Part shown: positions 11,635-22,956 of the stretch, piece by piece
How the letters are laid out: each line of letters begins with the position of its first letter
Position numbering within the stretch: the stretch's first letter is position 1
Assembly (NCBI GenBank): GCA_031216445.1
Contig: CM062214.1
Location: forward strand, 20,079,001 to 20,143,000
Origin: Lateolabrax maculatus
Taxonomy: Eukaryota > Chordata > Actinopteri > Acropomatiformes > Lateolabracidae
Reading direction: 5' to 3'
DNA length: 64,000 nt
Notes under the pieces: model-generated
What the model was told of the DNA's origin: nothing
The model's input: the letters and a program-made list of their open reading frames with translations, nothing else
Databases searched by the model: none
Translations under genes and position numbers: made by a program

Positions 11635-14600
11635 ATGCTGTATGTGTGGGTACTGTTTGAAAGAGGAGCTGATGTAACTGATGGTAACAGACCTTTTTCC
11701 AGGGTCAGATTCAGATTATTAGTTTAGTATTTTCAGGAAATGAAAATCTCATAATAACAACACTGATAGCAATAATACAAGGTAATGGCAATAAAATCAG
11801 TAATAACTTGGTTGAACAGATGTAATTCTTGCACAAATGCAGATGCGTCATGATATAGTTTGGCTGGAAAATAACTTTAAAAGCTTTAAAAACCATTCCT
11901 TACTCCTCCTTTTTCTATTTTTCTTTGTCTTTTGTGTAGGATTGGATTGGATTTGGAAATCCGTTACTTTACAAATGTTTTACTGTAATGGATATTTTCC
12001 CTCCTCCTCCTTTCTAAAAATAAAAATGATGTGTATGTATTAATTATTTCTTGATTTGTTTTTATATCTACCAAAATGTGATTAAATACCGGGCACAAAA
12101 AAGACAATGCCTCCAAATCAATGAGCCAAATGATTGCAAGCATTTAAAATGTTCTAGCAAATAACGTCCCAATATATAATGTAGCACTGTCTGTCTCAGA
12201 CTATTCACCAGAGAGCTAGTGGGACAATAGAAATCCATACAGTGACATTCAAGATGGAGGTCCTGTTGATTAATGGTAACAAATTGCTCTTCACTGGCAG
12301 CTTAGAGAGTAAAATTGTTTCAAAAATTGTTTTAAAATTGATCTTTGATCCCAACAATTGACAAGCAATAAATGCAATATACAATGTCCTTCCTGTTTCT
12401 TTTGTTGATTAATCAAATTGAATAGTGAATGTTATTGTCTGGGTTTATTTAAGAACAGAACTGAGTGTTTTATTATGTTGATACCTTGTAGATTCTGAAT
12501 CTGACGTGTGAAGGCTTCAGCCTGATGGGCACTGGCCAGACGCTCGTCCTCCAACAGACCTGGTGGAGAGGGGAGGAGAGGAGGTGGGAGTGGGTAGAGA
12601 GATAAGAGGAAAATGTCACTTCAGCAGGCCAATAGAAAGATGACAACTTGATAAGCTGTTCAACCTTGAGGCATGACTGAAAGACACAAACAGTGCAGTG
12701 TGTCTCTCCGTGTGTTAAATACAATGTGAGCAGGTCCATCAGTGTTGGTATTAGATTTGCCATGAATTAATTCAGTAATAATGAGTCTTCTCTTTCTGAA
12801 TCTAATAACTTTTAAGCACAGCAGAACAAAATAAGCATATTATTTTGGCTGCTATTTTTACAGCTTGTGTTTAGCTGCTATTTTTGACTTTCTATTTCTT
12901 TTTGGTCCCTTTTAGCGTGTCATGCCAAGTAATAGCAGCCAGTAATAATTATGTTTAGATCGGGCTGTAGTGTTTTTGGTTAGGGACATCCAAGTAAAGA
13001 TTTAATGCAACTTCTCCTTAAATAATATTTAAAAATACTAAATGTTAGAGTGTGTAGAATCTGTAAGATGTATCATGTTAGTTACTGTCGTTCGTTGTTA
13101 TAATAAAGGTTGAATGTTTTATATATTGTGCTGGAGGGGCGTAAAACATTAACATTAACATTAGCATTTGGCCTAAGTGCTGCCTCACAGAGGCACTAAC
13201 ATGGCCACAGACTCTTGTTTCAACAACATTTAAAACTCACTATTAACAACTTTCATATAATTATATAATATAATATAATAGGAGACATACTTTCTGGACG
13301 GACATGTTGCTTTTAAACTTTTTGAATATAAAGTTTCAGTGCCGTAAGCACCAAAAACAAAATTCCATTCACCTCCATCATATTGGTGTTGAGGCAGAAA
13401 TCTTAAACCAAAACCATAGTATCTGCACGGTCACAAGAGGTACGTGAGAAAATATAGCTTGAAAATATGGTATGAATTACAGTTTGTTGTAATTTGCCTG
13501 AAGCAACCTTTTAATCAGCAACACCCTGCTTCAGATTCTTTTCCTGCTGGCGATAATGTCACTCGCACACCATATTTCTTATATCCTGTCTTCAGATTTT
13601 TCCAGAACTTTGAGTCACACATCCCTGTTTTCTGCTTGTGTCATATTACAAGCAGTATATATAAGTGACCGTAGTATGATTGGCAGCTTGTATTACTAAT
13701 AATTTATAGTCACAGATACCTTTGATCTTTACATACAACTCTTATTACCGTCATTGTCTGACCATATACCCCCAGGACCCCCATAACCTCCACCACCTCC
13801 ACCCCCCATCAGCTGCCAGCAGCCTGAACAGCTGACTGTTCCCACTGGGAGTTGACCAATAGTGATTTCTCGTCGTGGTCTAGGACACCCAGTGTAGAAG
13901 CTTCCCTCAGCATGCACGCAGTTGTCCAAGGAATGCCTCTGCTGCTGCCAGACAAACAACTGAGCTCACCACGCCATGTCTTTTAGTATGACACTCAGTC
14001 ACATACACACACTCGTAAAAACGCGCACACACACACACTGAGCTCACTGTAGCGCCATACCCAAGGCCTTACTCACTGCTAGTGTCCCTAAACGTTAAGC
14101 TCATCATTTCTAAGGTATGATGTCGTGCTCCATTTAGCGGCTATGAGGAACTGACCACATATAAACATTTACACTTCTACATGTTCAGCTAGATTGTGAT
14201 GAACAGGAGATGTCTTGTCTCGTTAAGTTAAGATGTCCAGGTAGTGGACAGGGGTTTTGTTCTGTGGATGTGTGAAAAGAATTGAGAAGATTTAAACAGT
14301 CCTTGAGATGCTTGCAATGTTTAGTTTTCTGTAATAATAATTAAGGTTGAGATCTCCCAAACAGGAACCCATAACCATGACCTCTTACATAAATAAACAA
14401 TGTTGTTTGTCTGTCTGGAACTTATGCTCACATTTTATCAATTTTGTTTATTGGCCTAGATAACATCTTACCCACCACCTCCATCGTAGAGATCTTGAGA
14501 AACAAAAATGCGTCTAGCTTTTGCATTCTTGCCTGGGTTGCAAATATAGCATGTGTTTTGAATGGTAAATTGCATCAACATTAAAGAGAGAGGAATTTAT

Positions 14601-17600
14601 CTCATGTTGCAAATTTCAGCTTGCATGTTGCAAATTTGGTGAAACGCGCCCCTGCATAGCATAATGTATCCACTTTTTGGTCAACTTGCCACACCAGTTT
14701 GCTTACCTTGGTGTGGGTCTATGGCTCGCTTTCCATTTAGCTTGTGTTTATGCTACGGAAGTCGCAGTGACAAAAACAAAAAGATGGTTAGTGTCTGCAG
14801 GCTTCTGAATTTCAAAAGAAAAATAACAAGCGTCACGCTGTGCAAATTGCATTCACTGGCACCACTTTATGATTAAAGGAGATTCCAGTTGTGCCTAATT
14901 GCGTTTCAACAGCTATGCAGTTCACTACAAGAGCCAAAGGGACTTCCAGGGGTTTACTTTTAGTCAGACTAAAAAATACATAAGTGTTTCAGATGATTTC
15001 TTTTGAAGTTTTTGGGAAAGCTGTAACTTCTCCGGCTCTTCGCCCCAACAGTTTTTTTGCAATTCACAATCTCCATAGCGCAGATGGTGAGTAAAATGTT
15101 GTCATGACTAACAGTCATAATGGACAAAAATATGAGAATAAGACCCAGGGTACGTGGTAGATGTTTGCATTCGGTTTCAAAGGTCTGGATTTCAGGTCAG
15201 ATGGCTGTTGGTGAACAATGAATAAAAGATCGTGATAAAGGAAGATGAATGATTCAAAGCATTAAATAATGAATAAACAGTGTAAGAATACAGTCTCGGT
15301 GGTGACAGCCATTCCCAAGGCTGGAGGTCTCACCTTGCAGCTCATGGAAGCTCTCCTGGTGTTTGTTGGAGGTCTCTCTGGCATCATCCAGCTCCAGCAG
15401 GAGCTGCAGCACCTGGGCCCTCAGCTCCTCCAGCTCCTGCTCCTTTGTCAGCAGCTCCTGCTCCTTCTTCCTCTTCTCCTCCCCTTCGCCTTCCTCTTCC
15501 TTCAGCTTCTTCTCTTCCCCCTCCTCCTCCTGAGCTCTCTCCTGGTCCATCTCCTCCTTCTCGTTGTTCTCCTCCAGGACGCCTCTCTCCTTTGCTGTTA
15601 TCTCGTTGTCCATGGTGGGGCTGCACTCTGCTTTCAGATCGCACAGATCATCTGATGGAAAGATGACAGCGTTATTAGAAAGGGATGCCTGACAGGGAAA
15701 AAGAGAGAGACAGAAAGAGAGACTTGCAGGTGACAAACCCCTCTGTCATCAGCCAAATTCAGCCACGCTTTAATCGCCGCATAGATTGTGTTTTCTTTTG
15801 AATCAACAGCACCATCTTGTGAGTAAAGTAGCATCGAGTCCTTTGTACATCAACCTCTATTCCACTCATGTGCCTTGATTTAACGCACACATTTAAACAT
15901 ACAAAATTACTGACAACACTCATATGAGACTAGAGCTGAGATTTTGATAGAAAGGAAACAATAAATCAATTCACATGGGGAAGAATGCATCAGATTATAT
16001 GCCTAAAAATGTCAAACTGTCTAGTGTGTCTACGTTTTGATACTGTGTAGTCATTAAGTGAGACACTGTTAATATATAACACGTGTTGATGACAATTGAT
16101 TACATTTTTAAGACACAGACTGTACATCTTTGTTTTATATTCCTCTATCTGCACAGTGAATTAAGATTTCTGACCAGTAGATGGAGTGAGTTAGCTGACA
16201 AAATGCAGAGAAAAAAAGAGGGTAGGTGGGTCTGTATGCTGAAGCAATCACTATGACTCACCACTCAGCAATGCACCTCAGAGTTCATAATAACACAAGC
16301 TACTAGTCATAGTAAGACGGATGTGACAAACACAAATCTTTCGATTTTTTTTTGTCGTTGTTGTTTGTTTGTTATCCTCATACTTGTAGCCTTGTCTGTC
16401 TCGGGAGTTGTTGTTAATGTGGGCCTGTAAAGCCCAATGATACATTGTATACAATGTAGGGTTATAGTAATAAACTTGATTTGACATTATAACAGCTGTT
16501 GCTTACTAGAGCTGCAAAGACAAATGCAGAGTAGGTCAGAAAACCAAAAGGGAGGGCATCATTTACAGCACAACAACATGACGCTTAATTTCCATTTGAC
16601 TAGGCGAAGTAGAAGTATTTTCCCATTAGTCAGATGTGATTTGCTGTGAGGCAGGAAAAAACAGGGCTAAATGGAGATTATACTCACAGTGTTAGTTTGT
16701 CCTCATTTACAGTTAAAAGGTTAAAAAAAGTTAAATCGCTAGTGCCTCAGTTTCTGTCTCATACCAAGCAATTCTGCTTATCCACTGGCCTGCTATCATT
16801 TCTCGCTTATTTCTCAATAACATGCCCTCCAGGGTCAAGTCCATCTCAGAAATAAATTGATATGTAGCATCAAACATTTATGTCCGAGTGGTCTCCAAGT
16901 GCCTCAAAATTGCTGTTTGTACTCAGAAAGCAGTGTGAGGATGGGATGGGGGGTGTTTGCTGAGAGACAGGAATAGGGAGTGACAAGAAAAAGGGTGCAG
17001 CAGGGGACAGAGTAAAGCATTAACTAAAGATCTACCTAATTAAGAGTGATGCTCACTGGTGTAATCTTGGCTCAGGGGATGCTTCCATTTCTTGTGGTAA
17101 TTATTTCTCTGCCTTGTTGTTCCCCTCACTAGATGTAACTATTTCCATCACAGCCAAAGCACATGCAACATACTTTTTTTTTTTTTTATCATATTTGTAT
17201 GCAATTAGCTTCATCCTTATTATTCCTTCCTCATAATAATGGTAATTTAAACAATGCATCTCCAGAGAGACATGTGAGAGGTTTCATGAGCACTGGGCTA
17301 TTTTGTCATTAAACTTTGATGCTGCTGTAATGAGTTAGTCATAAAGGAGAGAGCTGGAGCTGTGTGGCGGGGAGAGAGCCGGAGCTGCTTGTATAGCCAG
17401 CGGCAGCTAAAGGCCATCAAGAGACAAAAGGCTTCCCAATGAATATCACTCACATCCAAACCCTTCAGGGTGTCGAGCTCAGGGTGCACTAACTCGGATA
17501 TCTTTGGCTCATGTGATTTGTGCTGCATTTTATCTCTTTGGTTGTGTAGATGTAGCATTCAGAGTGTCCTCCAATGGGCACATACCACAGCTGATCTGAT

Positions 17601-20600
17601 ACGAACAGTGAGTGTGGCCATTGAGAAATTGTTAAGGACGTCCACTAATACTGGACAAATGTGGTGGGCAAGGAAACCCTTCTCAACTTTCTTCAACTTC
17701 CTCTGGCAGCATCTTTGCAAAGGAATTAGCCTCTATAAAATCTGTTCTATTAAAAAAATAAAAATTCCAGACCCTTACTATCTTTCCAGTGTTCCCTTAA
17801 GTCTGCCTTTTTAGCTTTGCCCAACAGCTTGTTAATCATTTCTCTCCTCAAAGAAGCTTTATCACCTCACCTTGTGGGTGAATGTCAAACACACTGTGCG
17901 GCAGAATCGGCTGCAGTGACACCTGTGATCACTCCACTGCATACTTGGCACAGTGCTGGTCTTTAGTCACGCACGGATTGTATTAGACATGGACGCTGCA
18001 TGCATACAAGAGCAGTAGAGTCATCTATGGAGCAGTGTTACAGCTCCGGGGAGAGGACAGCTTTATCTAGCCATACCGCATTCCTTCGTAATCACATTGC
18101 AGCAAAACACATTGAAAATGTCACTGCAAACACTGTGCCACTTTAGAAAAGAGACAACAAGCAGGCTGTGTTCTTTGTCAGCATCTCGGAATAGCTGTCT
18201 GACATTACATTTATACATTAATGTGGCAACACAAGCCCTTTGTTTTTCTTCCAATTTGGTGTTCGGTGATGGAGTGAGGAGTGTAATGAAATTTGCACTT
18301 TGCAAAATTGAGGAGCAGAGTGAGGATTTTAGCAAACAGAAGCATGCTGGGAGAGGCTTAGATTTGGGATATAGAGCTGCTTTAACTGTCACCACAGGAA
18401 AGCCTTTCTCCATAAAACAAGCAGTGTGATTCTGCAGGTAGAGTTACAGTTCTGTATATTAAATAGGCTGCAAAAACTGAGATTCAATCTTACAGTGTGA
18501 CAGAGTAGCTATATACTGAACAAGATGCGTCTGCATAAGGAGTTGTCGTTTTCGCCTTAACACGTTTTTACTGTCTTCATCTTCATTTGTCATACTGCTT
18601 CATGTAATCAGGTGCTACACGATGTAAAATGTGGTACAAAGCCCTTTTTTCGAGAGAACTCTATGTAGCAAATGAGTCGACTCCATTCTCTCCCTGTGAC
18701 TGCTAGTTAAATATCTAATTTTACGGTATTGAGTGGAACATCTGGAGTCAAATCAGCTGTGAAAGGAAATGACAGCTCACTGAAACAGTAGTTTCACCTA
18801 CCAGTCTACAGGTGTAGTGTGATGGGCGCCTTGTGTCGAAGCTGGCTGAAAATAGGGTCGAGCAGACAGGTGCTGGTGGCAATGTTAGTGGTTTGTGTGT
18901 GTGCAGCATTTTTGTGTCTGAATTTTTGACTGTGATTGTGTGTATAAAGTGCATGAATGTGTGCAGGAGTATATATTGTGTGTGGGTGCACCTCTGTTTG
19001 CTCATGTACTTGTACCTGTGTGCTTATATAAACTATGTGGACAGGCTGGCTAGTGTATCACTGTGTTGTATGACCTCTGAGACCCACGCTGGCGAATCTT
19101 TGTTCATATATATGATCACACAAATCTGCCATGCTTAAGCTGCATGGGTTAAGTATCTGTATGTATGCCATGGATCTCTGCGGCTGTGTAGGAGGCCATG
19201 CATAATGCACACCACCTCCTCCTACCCCAGCTTTGAAGCCAGCCCAGTATTGATGTTATAGCATTTTCCCTACAGAGGCACACTTCCTCAGCAACACAAC
19301 ATACGGAGCGGGGGGGGGGGGGGGGGGGGGGTGCCTGTGTGAGAGCAAAAGAGGAAAGGAGGAGAAGTGAGTTATAATATGGGCACTCGAGCTGCTCCCT
19401 TCCTCATGAAACAAACAGGAGTCAGGTGAAGCTACACACTAGTTTACCTCCATGGTGTCCTCTGCACACCGTATGGAAAGTCACCGTGGTGCTAAAGCTG
19501 TGTTTTTGACCACAGTTTTGCTTACCATGGAAACCTGTCTGTCTGCCATTTGCTTTGCCCCACAGAGAAGCCCAAGTGATGTTATCAGCCGTCGATTCAT
19601 GAAGCACACATAGTGAGGTCATCATGTGAGATTTGCTGACTTCAAACTGCGTGAGACTCAACAGCTTGAGATGAAGAGCAAGCTACAGGGGTGGAGGTCT
19701 CGTGAGGTTAATGTCAGTTTGTCTTTTTCTCTCTCTGTACTTTGACCCCGAAAACTCCAGGGAGAGTGAGGAACAGCTGCAGCAGCAGCAGACAAGAAAA
19801 GAAACAGGAACCACAAGCAAGTTGGACTGACTTAATGAGCCGCTCCGTTATTTAAATGGAAAAATCCATGTTTGCATTTTTACAGGGAAATAAGACAAAG
19901 TGGGCCACAGAGTAACTTGTAGAATGGGCTATAATGTGGCCTCATTAGATGAGCATGCACAAAAACTGAGGCAGTGTGTACATACTGTAGGTGATATGTA
20001 TGTGTGGTGGTGCAGTGTGAGTGTGTACATGTGCTTGTTGTGTAGCTATTCTATTAAGGGATATGAATAGGGACAGATAACAAAGCATGAAAACAAGTGA
20101 TGTGGTAATAATCCATTTGATCACATATCAGTGCCTCCCACCTGAAAGCAATCTCTCTGGAAGGTTTTACATCACTTAAATCACAGAGGAAAGAAGGGAA
20201 ACCACAGCAGACCATGTAGCTGCCAAGTTCAAAAAGGATAAAGACCCAGAGGGAGAGAGAGCGCGCTAATGATAGGTTGACAATGCCAAGCATTTCTGCG
20301 AGGGAGAAATCCATAGAATAAGCTTTAAGAGGGAGCCGTGTGAGTTCATAAACCTTCTCTATTCAACCAAAAAGTTTTTAAGAATTTTTCCATTATGCAA
20401 CCAAGAGAGAATAAAAAAAACGTGGCACACTCAGTTTCTGTCAGGGACCTGCAGAGTGCTTTGAAAGTGTTTTTTAAAAAAAAAACAGTTTTAAAATGAA
20501 GCACTAAAAGTCTGATAGGGGAAAATGGGGACAGGGTGGTGCAGGGAAACATGTCCCACTTTAGGGCTTCAGGGCTGAGAGAGAAGGAGCTGGGATGCCA

Positions 20601-22791
20601 GAGGGTGGAAAGGCATGCAGGATTTGTTTTCATTTAGCCCCATGACTGGCTATATTACACACTGATGTGAGATTCTCCCTTTTTTTTTTTCTTCTCAGAG
20701 GTCTCTGCAGCTCCCAGATCTACAAAGTTTGACTAAGGCAGCAACTTTGCTGTTTATTAGTTCCAGAGAGCTGAGAAAAATCCTGTTTGTGCACCCTTAG
20801 GGAGTATCACTGCTGATGTGAATTTCACAATGTGAGGGCACAACACTGGAGAGGAGAGGAGAGAAAGCAGGAGAGGACAGGAGAGAAATGCTGTGTGGGC
20901 TGAGGCACTGGCAGGTGCAAAGGTTTGTGTGTCTATGCGTGCGCATGCATGTGCGTGTGTGTGTGTGTGTGTGTGTTGGAGGGTGTGTGGGTGCTGAAGA
21001 GAGCAGAGGATTGCAATTGAAAGAGGGGGAAGAGATATTGAGTGGGAAAGCAGAGAGAAGGATGGAGAGAGATATGGTCTGCGACTCGTGCAAGAGGGAA
21101 GAACAATATGGTGGCCGATGGTTGTAAGATACACAGACGGCTTGCAAATGTCAAATCGAATGATCAGTGGGAACGTGTTTGAGTTCCCACTGAATACTCT
21201 GTATTCCCTGAGGTATATGATAAGTGATTTTAGAAGCATTTTTCCCAGTGCTGTGTGGAATTCATTCCCAGCAGAACTTAAAAAGAAATTAAAATAAAAG
21301 CCTAGAAAATAACTAGTCGGAGCAGAGCCACCTTTTGCTCTTCAAAACAAAAGGTAGTTTAGTCTGAAAAACTCCTATGCCTAGTTAGAATTGACCTCAG
21401 ACAGGACAGAATAAATGCACTTTAATCCATTTAGATCCCTGAGTGTACTTAATACAAAAAGGTACAAGTTAATACCATCGCTCAATCCACTTTTCGTTGG
21501 TTCTATTATCAGTCAGGATTCACGCTACATAAAGACAGACACTTGCCATCACTACACGCTAAATTTCAGGCTTAAAAAGCATGCCTCAGGCTGTGATGAA
21601 AGGAAAGAGGTCCCCAGAGTTAAGATAACAGGAACAAGCTTGTTAGGGAGGAAGAATTTCCTCCGAGACAGCATCCATATTACGACGGTCAGTACGCAGG
21701 CTTCAGCATGATAAAAGCAATAAAGGAAATTACTTGCTGAACACTGAACAAATCTGTTTAATAAGTCTACAGCTAACTTTGCAGAGCAGCAGGGCTTTAA
21801 GAAATGACCCCCCAAACACACACTATTGAAAGGTCAGTTTCAGGACAGTACGACACAGGAAAAGGAAGCCAGATTCTGGCAACCTGGCCGCCGGTCAAAG
21901 GGCTATTGACCTGCGGTTCTCTCCGAGTCCCTCCACACCAATAAACATCCTCCACACAGAGCTGCACTGTCTGCACGCCCATTCAAAACATGCAGAAAAC
22001 ACACTCGTCTTCTTTGTTGGGGCACAAAGACACACAAAAAAAAACATTCCACACATTCTTCCCTGAACTGTTGCACTCAGTTACACAGTACTGATTCTGT
22101 ATAAGGGATATACAACACAAAAAGAAAAAAGAAAAGAAGAAAAAGAAAATGCATTGTGCCAAATGTCATGTAGTAACATTTAGTGGTAGGAAGTTACCAA
22201 ACAAACTTAACAGCAGCTGTTCAACACAACCACCGTTATGCAAAGTCTCCCACAGGAATTCATCTGTGAGCTGAAAACGACGGCAGCCTCAAGTACAAAA
22301 AGGAATTCAAAACAACATCCAGCTCTGCGTGGCTGCATCCACCAGCCCGAGAGAAACATATGCAACGCATTTAACACGGCCCAGACTAATGCCTGCACTG
22401 TTCCCTGCCTGGTGGCTGCCAGCCATCCTTTCACCTGACAGCGCGTCTCCTCCGTCAGACGTCCACAGCTGCCAGCAATGCCCGCTCCGTCAGTCAGTCT
22501 GTCGGCTCCACCACACAGACGAGCTTCCACAATAATCCCCCCCCCCCACCACCACCACCTCCTCCCTGCAGCTGACCGCCTGCACAGTTCACCACCCCAC
22601 CCCTCACTCCAGGAGCAAACACTAACACCGTGTCTCAGTGTTTTCTCACAAACAATCTGGTTAAAAATAGCCGCGCGGCATCCGAGCGGCACAGAATCGC
22701 AGCCCGAGAGAGAGAAAGAAAAAAAAAAGCCGCACAGACCTGTAGAGTCCAGAGCCTCCTCGATGAGTGGAGGTAAGCGCAGTCCATCCAT
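4626..22791 (-). CDS. ccdc136: Coiled-coil domain-containing protein 136
   Basis: Common exons, 5' to 3': 22791-22740, 15651-15334, 12559-12485, 11422-11120, 9860-9743, 8492-8222, 8092-7961. They give 423 residues in one continuous frame. The tail is then either 6145-5951/6033 or 4724-4626. The first methionine (MDGLRLPPL...) is the only in-frame start beside a CpG-rich upstream region. The core is close to mammalian CCDC136 as I recall it: EELRAQVLQL, then LQGLLEDERLASA, then ESELAEAQEEL and ENDIASLQEEL. Almost all of it is heptad coiled coil, with an acidic run at residues about 40-85. The family is membrane-anchored at the C-terminus; mammalian work links it to sperm acrosome formation. 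At 455-487 residues it is well under half the human length (about 1,150), lacking most of the central coiled-coil repeats. Confidence 0.88.
4806..5396. mobile_element. Fold-back (palindromic) MITE, copy 1
   Basis: The left end AAAGGAATATTTAG...ACATTTTAGGAAAT is mirrored by the right end ATTTCCTAAAATGTTGAAC. Inner words such as GGGGGAAACAGCTGGCC and TAATTTGTTCAATCCGTAC return inverted on the right side (CTGTTTCCTGTTTCCCCAG, AGTCTTTATGCTAAGCTAAG). The two halves form a long imperfect palindrome. It lies in the ccdc136 intron between the two alternative tail exons. Copies 2 and 3 lie at 9,974 and 29,578. Confidence 0.7.
5590..5990. repeat. Interspersed repeat family R2, full-length-looking copy
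   Basis: The left end GGGTCAGTTCACCCAAATAA is inverted at the right end TTATTTGGTTGACCTGACTC. The interior carries GAGATATTTCTGCCTCCAC, CATTGGAGGTGAATAA and CTCAAAACCTGAGTAAATAA. The same words occur at 13,320-13,465, 59,440-59,660 and 61,470-61,655, so this is a dispersed family, probably a non-autonomous DNA transposon. No coding capacity. It overlaps the read-through end of ccdc136 tail A. Confidence 0.65.
5951..6145 (-). CDS. ccdc136: ccdc136 alternative membrane tail A
   Basis: A good minus-strand acceptor (TTCCTTCCCCAG) opens phase-0 sequence RFIHPSEHHV followed by a strong helix, IPFIGMIVIVAVVWCWL. The frame stays open to a stop at 5953-5951 (64 residues). A donor (CAAG|GTATGG) at 6033 could end it earlier, giving 37 codons plus a short R-G-V-R end from the downstream exon. 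Exon 8092-7961 ends in phase 0, so tails A and B are each in frame. A basic juxtamembrane stretch SQRARYGRS follows the helix. Confidence 0.55.
   Translation of the reverse strand, partial: RFIHPSEHHVLSIPFIGMIVIVAVVWCWLSELASQRARYGRSLSLSDDSYTRIKESGQPNNIET
6160..6215. repeat. (GAAT)n-like simple repeat
   Basis: Tandem GAAT/GGAT units (GGGAATGAATGAATGAATGG) lie within a ccdc136 intron, just upstream of the acceptor of tail A. Confidence 0.6.
7961..9860 (-). CDS. ccdc136: ccdc136 exons 5-7 (distal coiled coil)
   Basis: Exon 5 (9860-9743) encodes DVDLLKEECRMLKEECQTL. Exon 6 (8492-8222) encodes a Ser/Thr/Met-rich linker (SYMTMAQSENCRLVDASIQ) and then the conserved block SFDGKPVTPTSWNGGIGEIF. Exon 7 (8092-7961) encodes CDGLKMELQELQVLYDSS and an E/L/R-rich coil ending SGGAQ. 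Junction phases are 2, 0 and 0 and join without a stop. Cysteine-bearing coils such as KEECRMLKEEC are a visible oddity. The linker is the only non-coil part of the mature protein apart from the tail. Confidence 0.82.
9363..9437. repeat. Near-perfect 30-bp inverted repeat (hairpin)
   Basis: The arms 9363-9392 and 9408-9437 pair at 28 of 30 positions around a 15-nt loop. The stem ends are ATGCATCACA / TGTGATGCAT and the inner part is CTTCCTCAGCAGATGG / CCATCTGCTGAGGAAG. It sits in the ccdc136 intron between exons 6 and 5. The right flank (AACAGCTACTAAATAGATCTT) is shared with a repeat near 55,050, so the hairpin is probably part of a mobile-element relic and not a host microRNA. Confidence 0.75.
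9438..9530. repeat. Relic of repeat family R3 (right part)
   Basis: ACAGCTACTAAATAGATCTT and GTCAAGGTCAAGAATGAAC here have counterparts near 54,880-55,080 (ACAGCTACTAAATGGACCTT; TTTCAAGGTCAAGCCTGAAC). The two segments appear to be diverged copies of one family that includes the hairpin at 9,363. Confidence 0.45.
9974..10385. mobile_element. Fold-back MITE, copy 2
   Basis: It opens AAAGGAATAGTTTGACATTTT and contains CATATGAAGCTATAGCCAGC, GAAGACTGGAAAC, GGGGAAACAGGTAGCCTGGC and AACAAAATCCACATACC. It then turns over near GTTGCCAGGCAACCAGC (10,309) and is truncated in its right arm. It lies in the ccdc136 intron between exons 5 and 4. Homologous to 4,806-5,396 and 29,578-29,790. Confidence 0.7.
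10633..10669. repeat. (CA)n microsatellite
   Basis: About 18 CA units, interrupted once by AA, in a ccdc136 intron. Confidence 0.9.
11120..12559 (-). CDS. ccdc136: ccdc136 exons 3-4 (conserved coiled-coil core)
   Basis: Exon 3 (12559-12485) encodes LLEDERLASAHQAEAFTRQ. Exon 4 (11422-11120) encodes QLRSVQEEMDSLEEEKESEL, then ENDIASLQEELCRRRAEL and YELEITTLRAEISMKSQ. This is the part most like human CCDC136 and the main reason for the name. Exon 2 ends with one base that completes the first glycine codon of exon 3 (LQ-GLLEDER), exactly as in the human protein. Phases at the other joins also agree (1 and 1). Confidence 0.88.
11599..11632. repeat. (GT)n microsatellite
   Basis: Seventeen GT units in the ccdc136 intron between exons 4 and 3. 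Confidence 0.9.
13320..13465. repeat. Repeat family R2, partial copy
   Basis: AATTCCATTCACCTCCATCA and AAACCAAAACCATAGTATCT match words of the copies at 5,590, 59,440 and 61,470. Only the central part remains. Confidence 0.5.
15334..15651 (-). CDS. ccdc136: ccdc136 exon 2 (acidic segment)
   Basis: The acceptor TTTCCATCAG gives 318 nt that join exon 1 as ...LDST-DDLCDLKAEC. The exon is dominated by Glu and Lys (QEEEGEEKKLKEEEGEGEEK) and ends in the conserved coil ELEELRAQVLQLLLELDDAR. The donor GCAAG|GTGAGA leaves one base for the next codon. The human N-terminus is likewise a poly-glutamate stretch followed by the same coil. The plus-strand shadow frame of this exon looks leucine-rich but is not a gene. 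Confidence 0.85.
19310..19331 (+). repeat. Poly-G tract of 22 bases
   Basis: An uninterrupted run of 22 G within the first ccdc136 intron. It is long enough to form a G-quadruplex on the plus strand; on the transcribed RNA it would be poly-C. Confidence 0.85.
20955..20976. repeat. (GT)n microsatellite
   Basis: About 11 GT units in the ccdc136 first intron. Confidence 0.85.
22740..22791 (-). CDS. ccdc136: ccdc136 first coding exon
   Basis: Seventeen codons, MDGLRLPPLIEEALDST, end at donor CTACAG|GTCTGT in phase 1 and join exon 2 in frame. The ATG at 22791-22789 is the first in-frame methionine, and the upstream sequence is GC-rich as expected for a 5'UTR. A tandem ATGGATGG leaves little doubt about which ATG is used. 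Confidence 0.75.
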
Positions 22792-22924
22792 AGCCCCCCT
22801 GTCGCTGCAGCGGAGAGGGAGAGACGGAGAGGGAGAGTGGGCGAGAGAGGGTCAGAGGCTCCGCACGCCCACCTCAGCTGCGGGAGAGAGAGAGAGAGAG
22901 AGAGAGCACTGAGCGTCAAGTATG

Positions 22925-22956
<32 letters not shown>

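Larger units (their letters stand above)
15652..22739 (-). other. ccdc136: Long first coding intron of ccdc136
   Basis: About 7.1 kb with no exon that I can support. It holds a 22-G run (19,310-19,331), a GT repeat (20,955-20,976) and generic AT-rich sequence. The minus frames near 20,054-21,239 and 22,207-22,740 are intronic or simple-sequence shadows. Confidence 0.6.

Noticed and set aside
15269..15666. Leucine- and proline-rich plus-strand frames
   Set aside because: They are antisense shadows of the acidic, Glu/Lys-rich exon 2 of ccdc136, which has correct splice sites and homology on the minus strand.
22207..22791. 194-codon minus frame beginning at the ccdc136 start codon
   Set aside because: Only the first 17 codons are coding; the donor at 22,740 joins exon 2 in frame, and the rest is intron.
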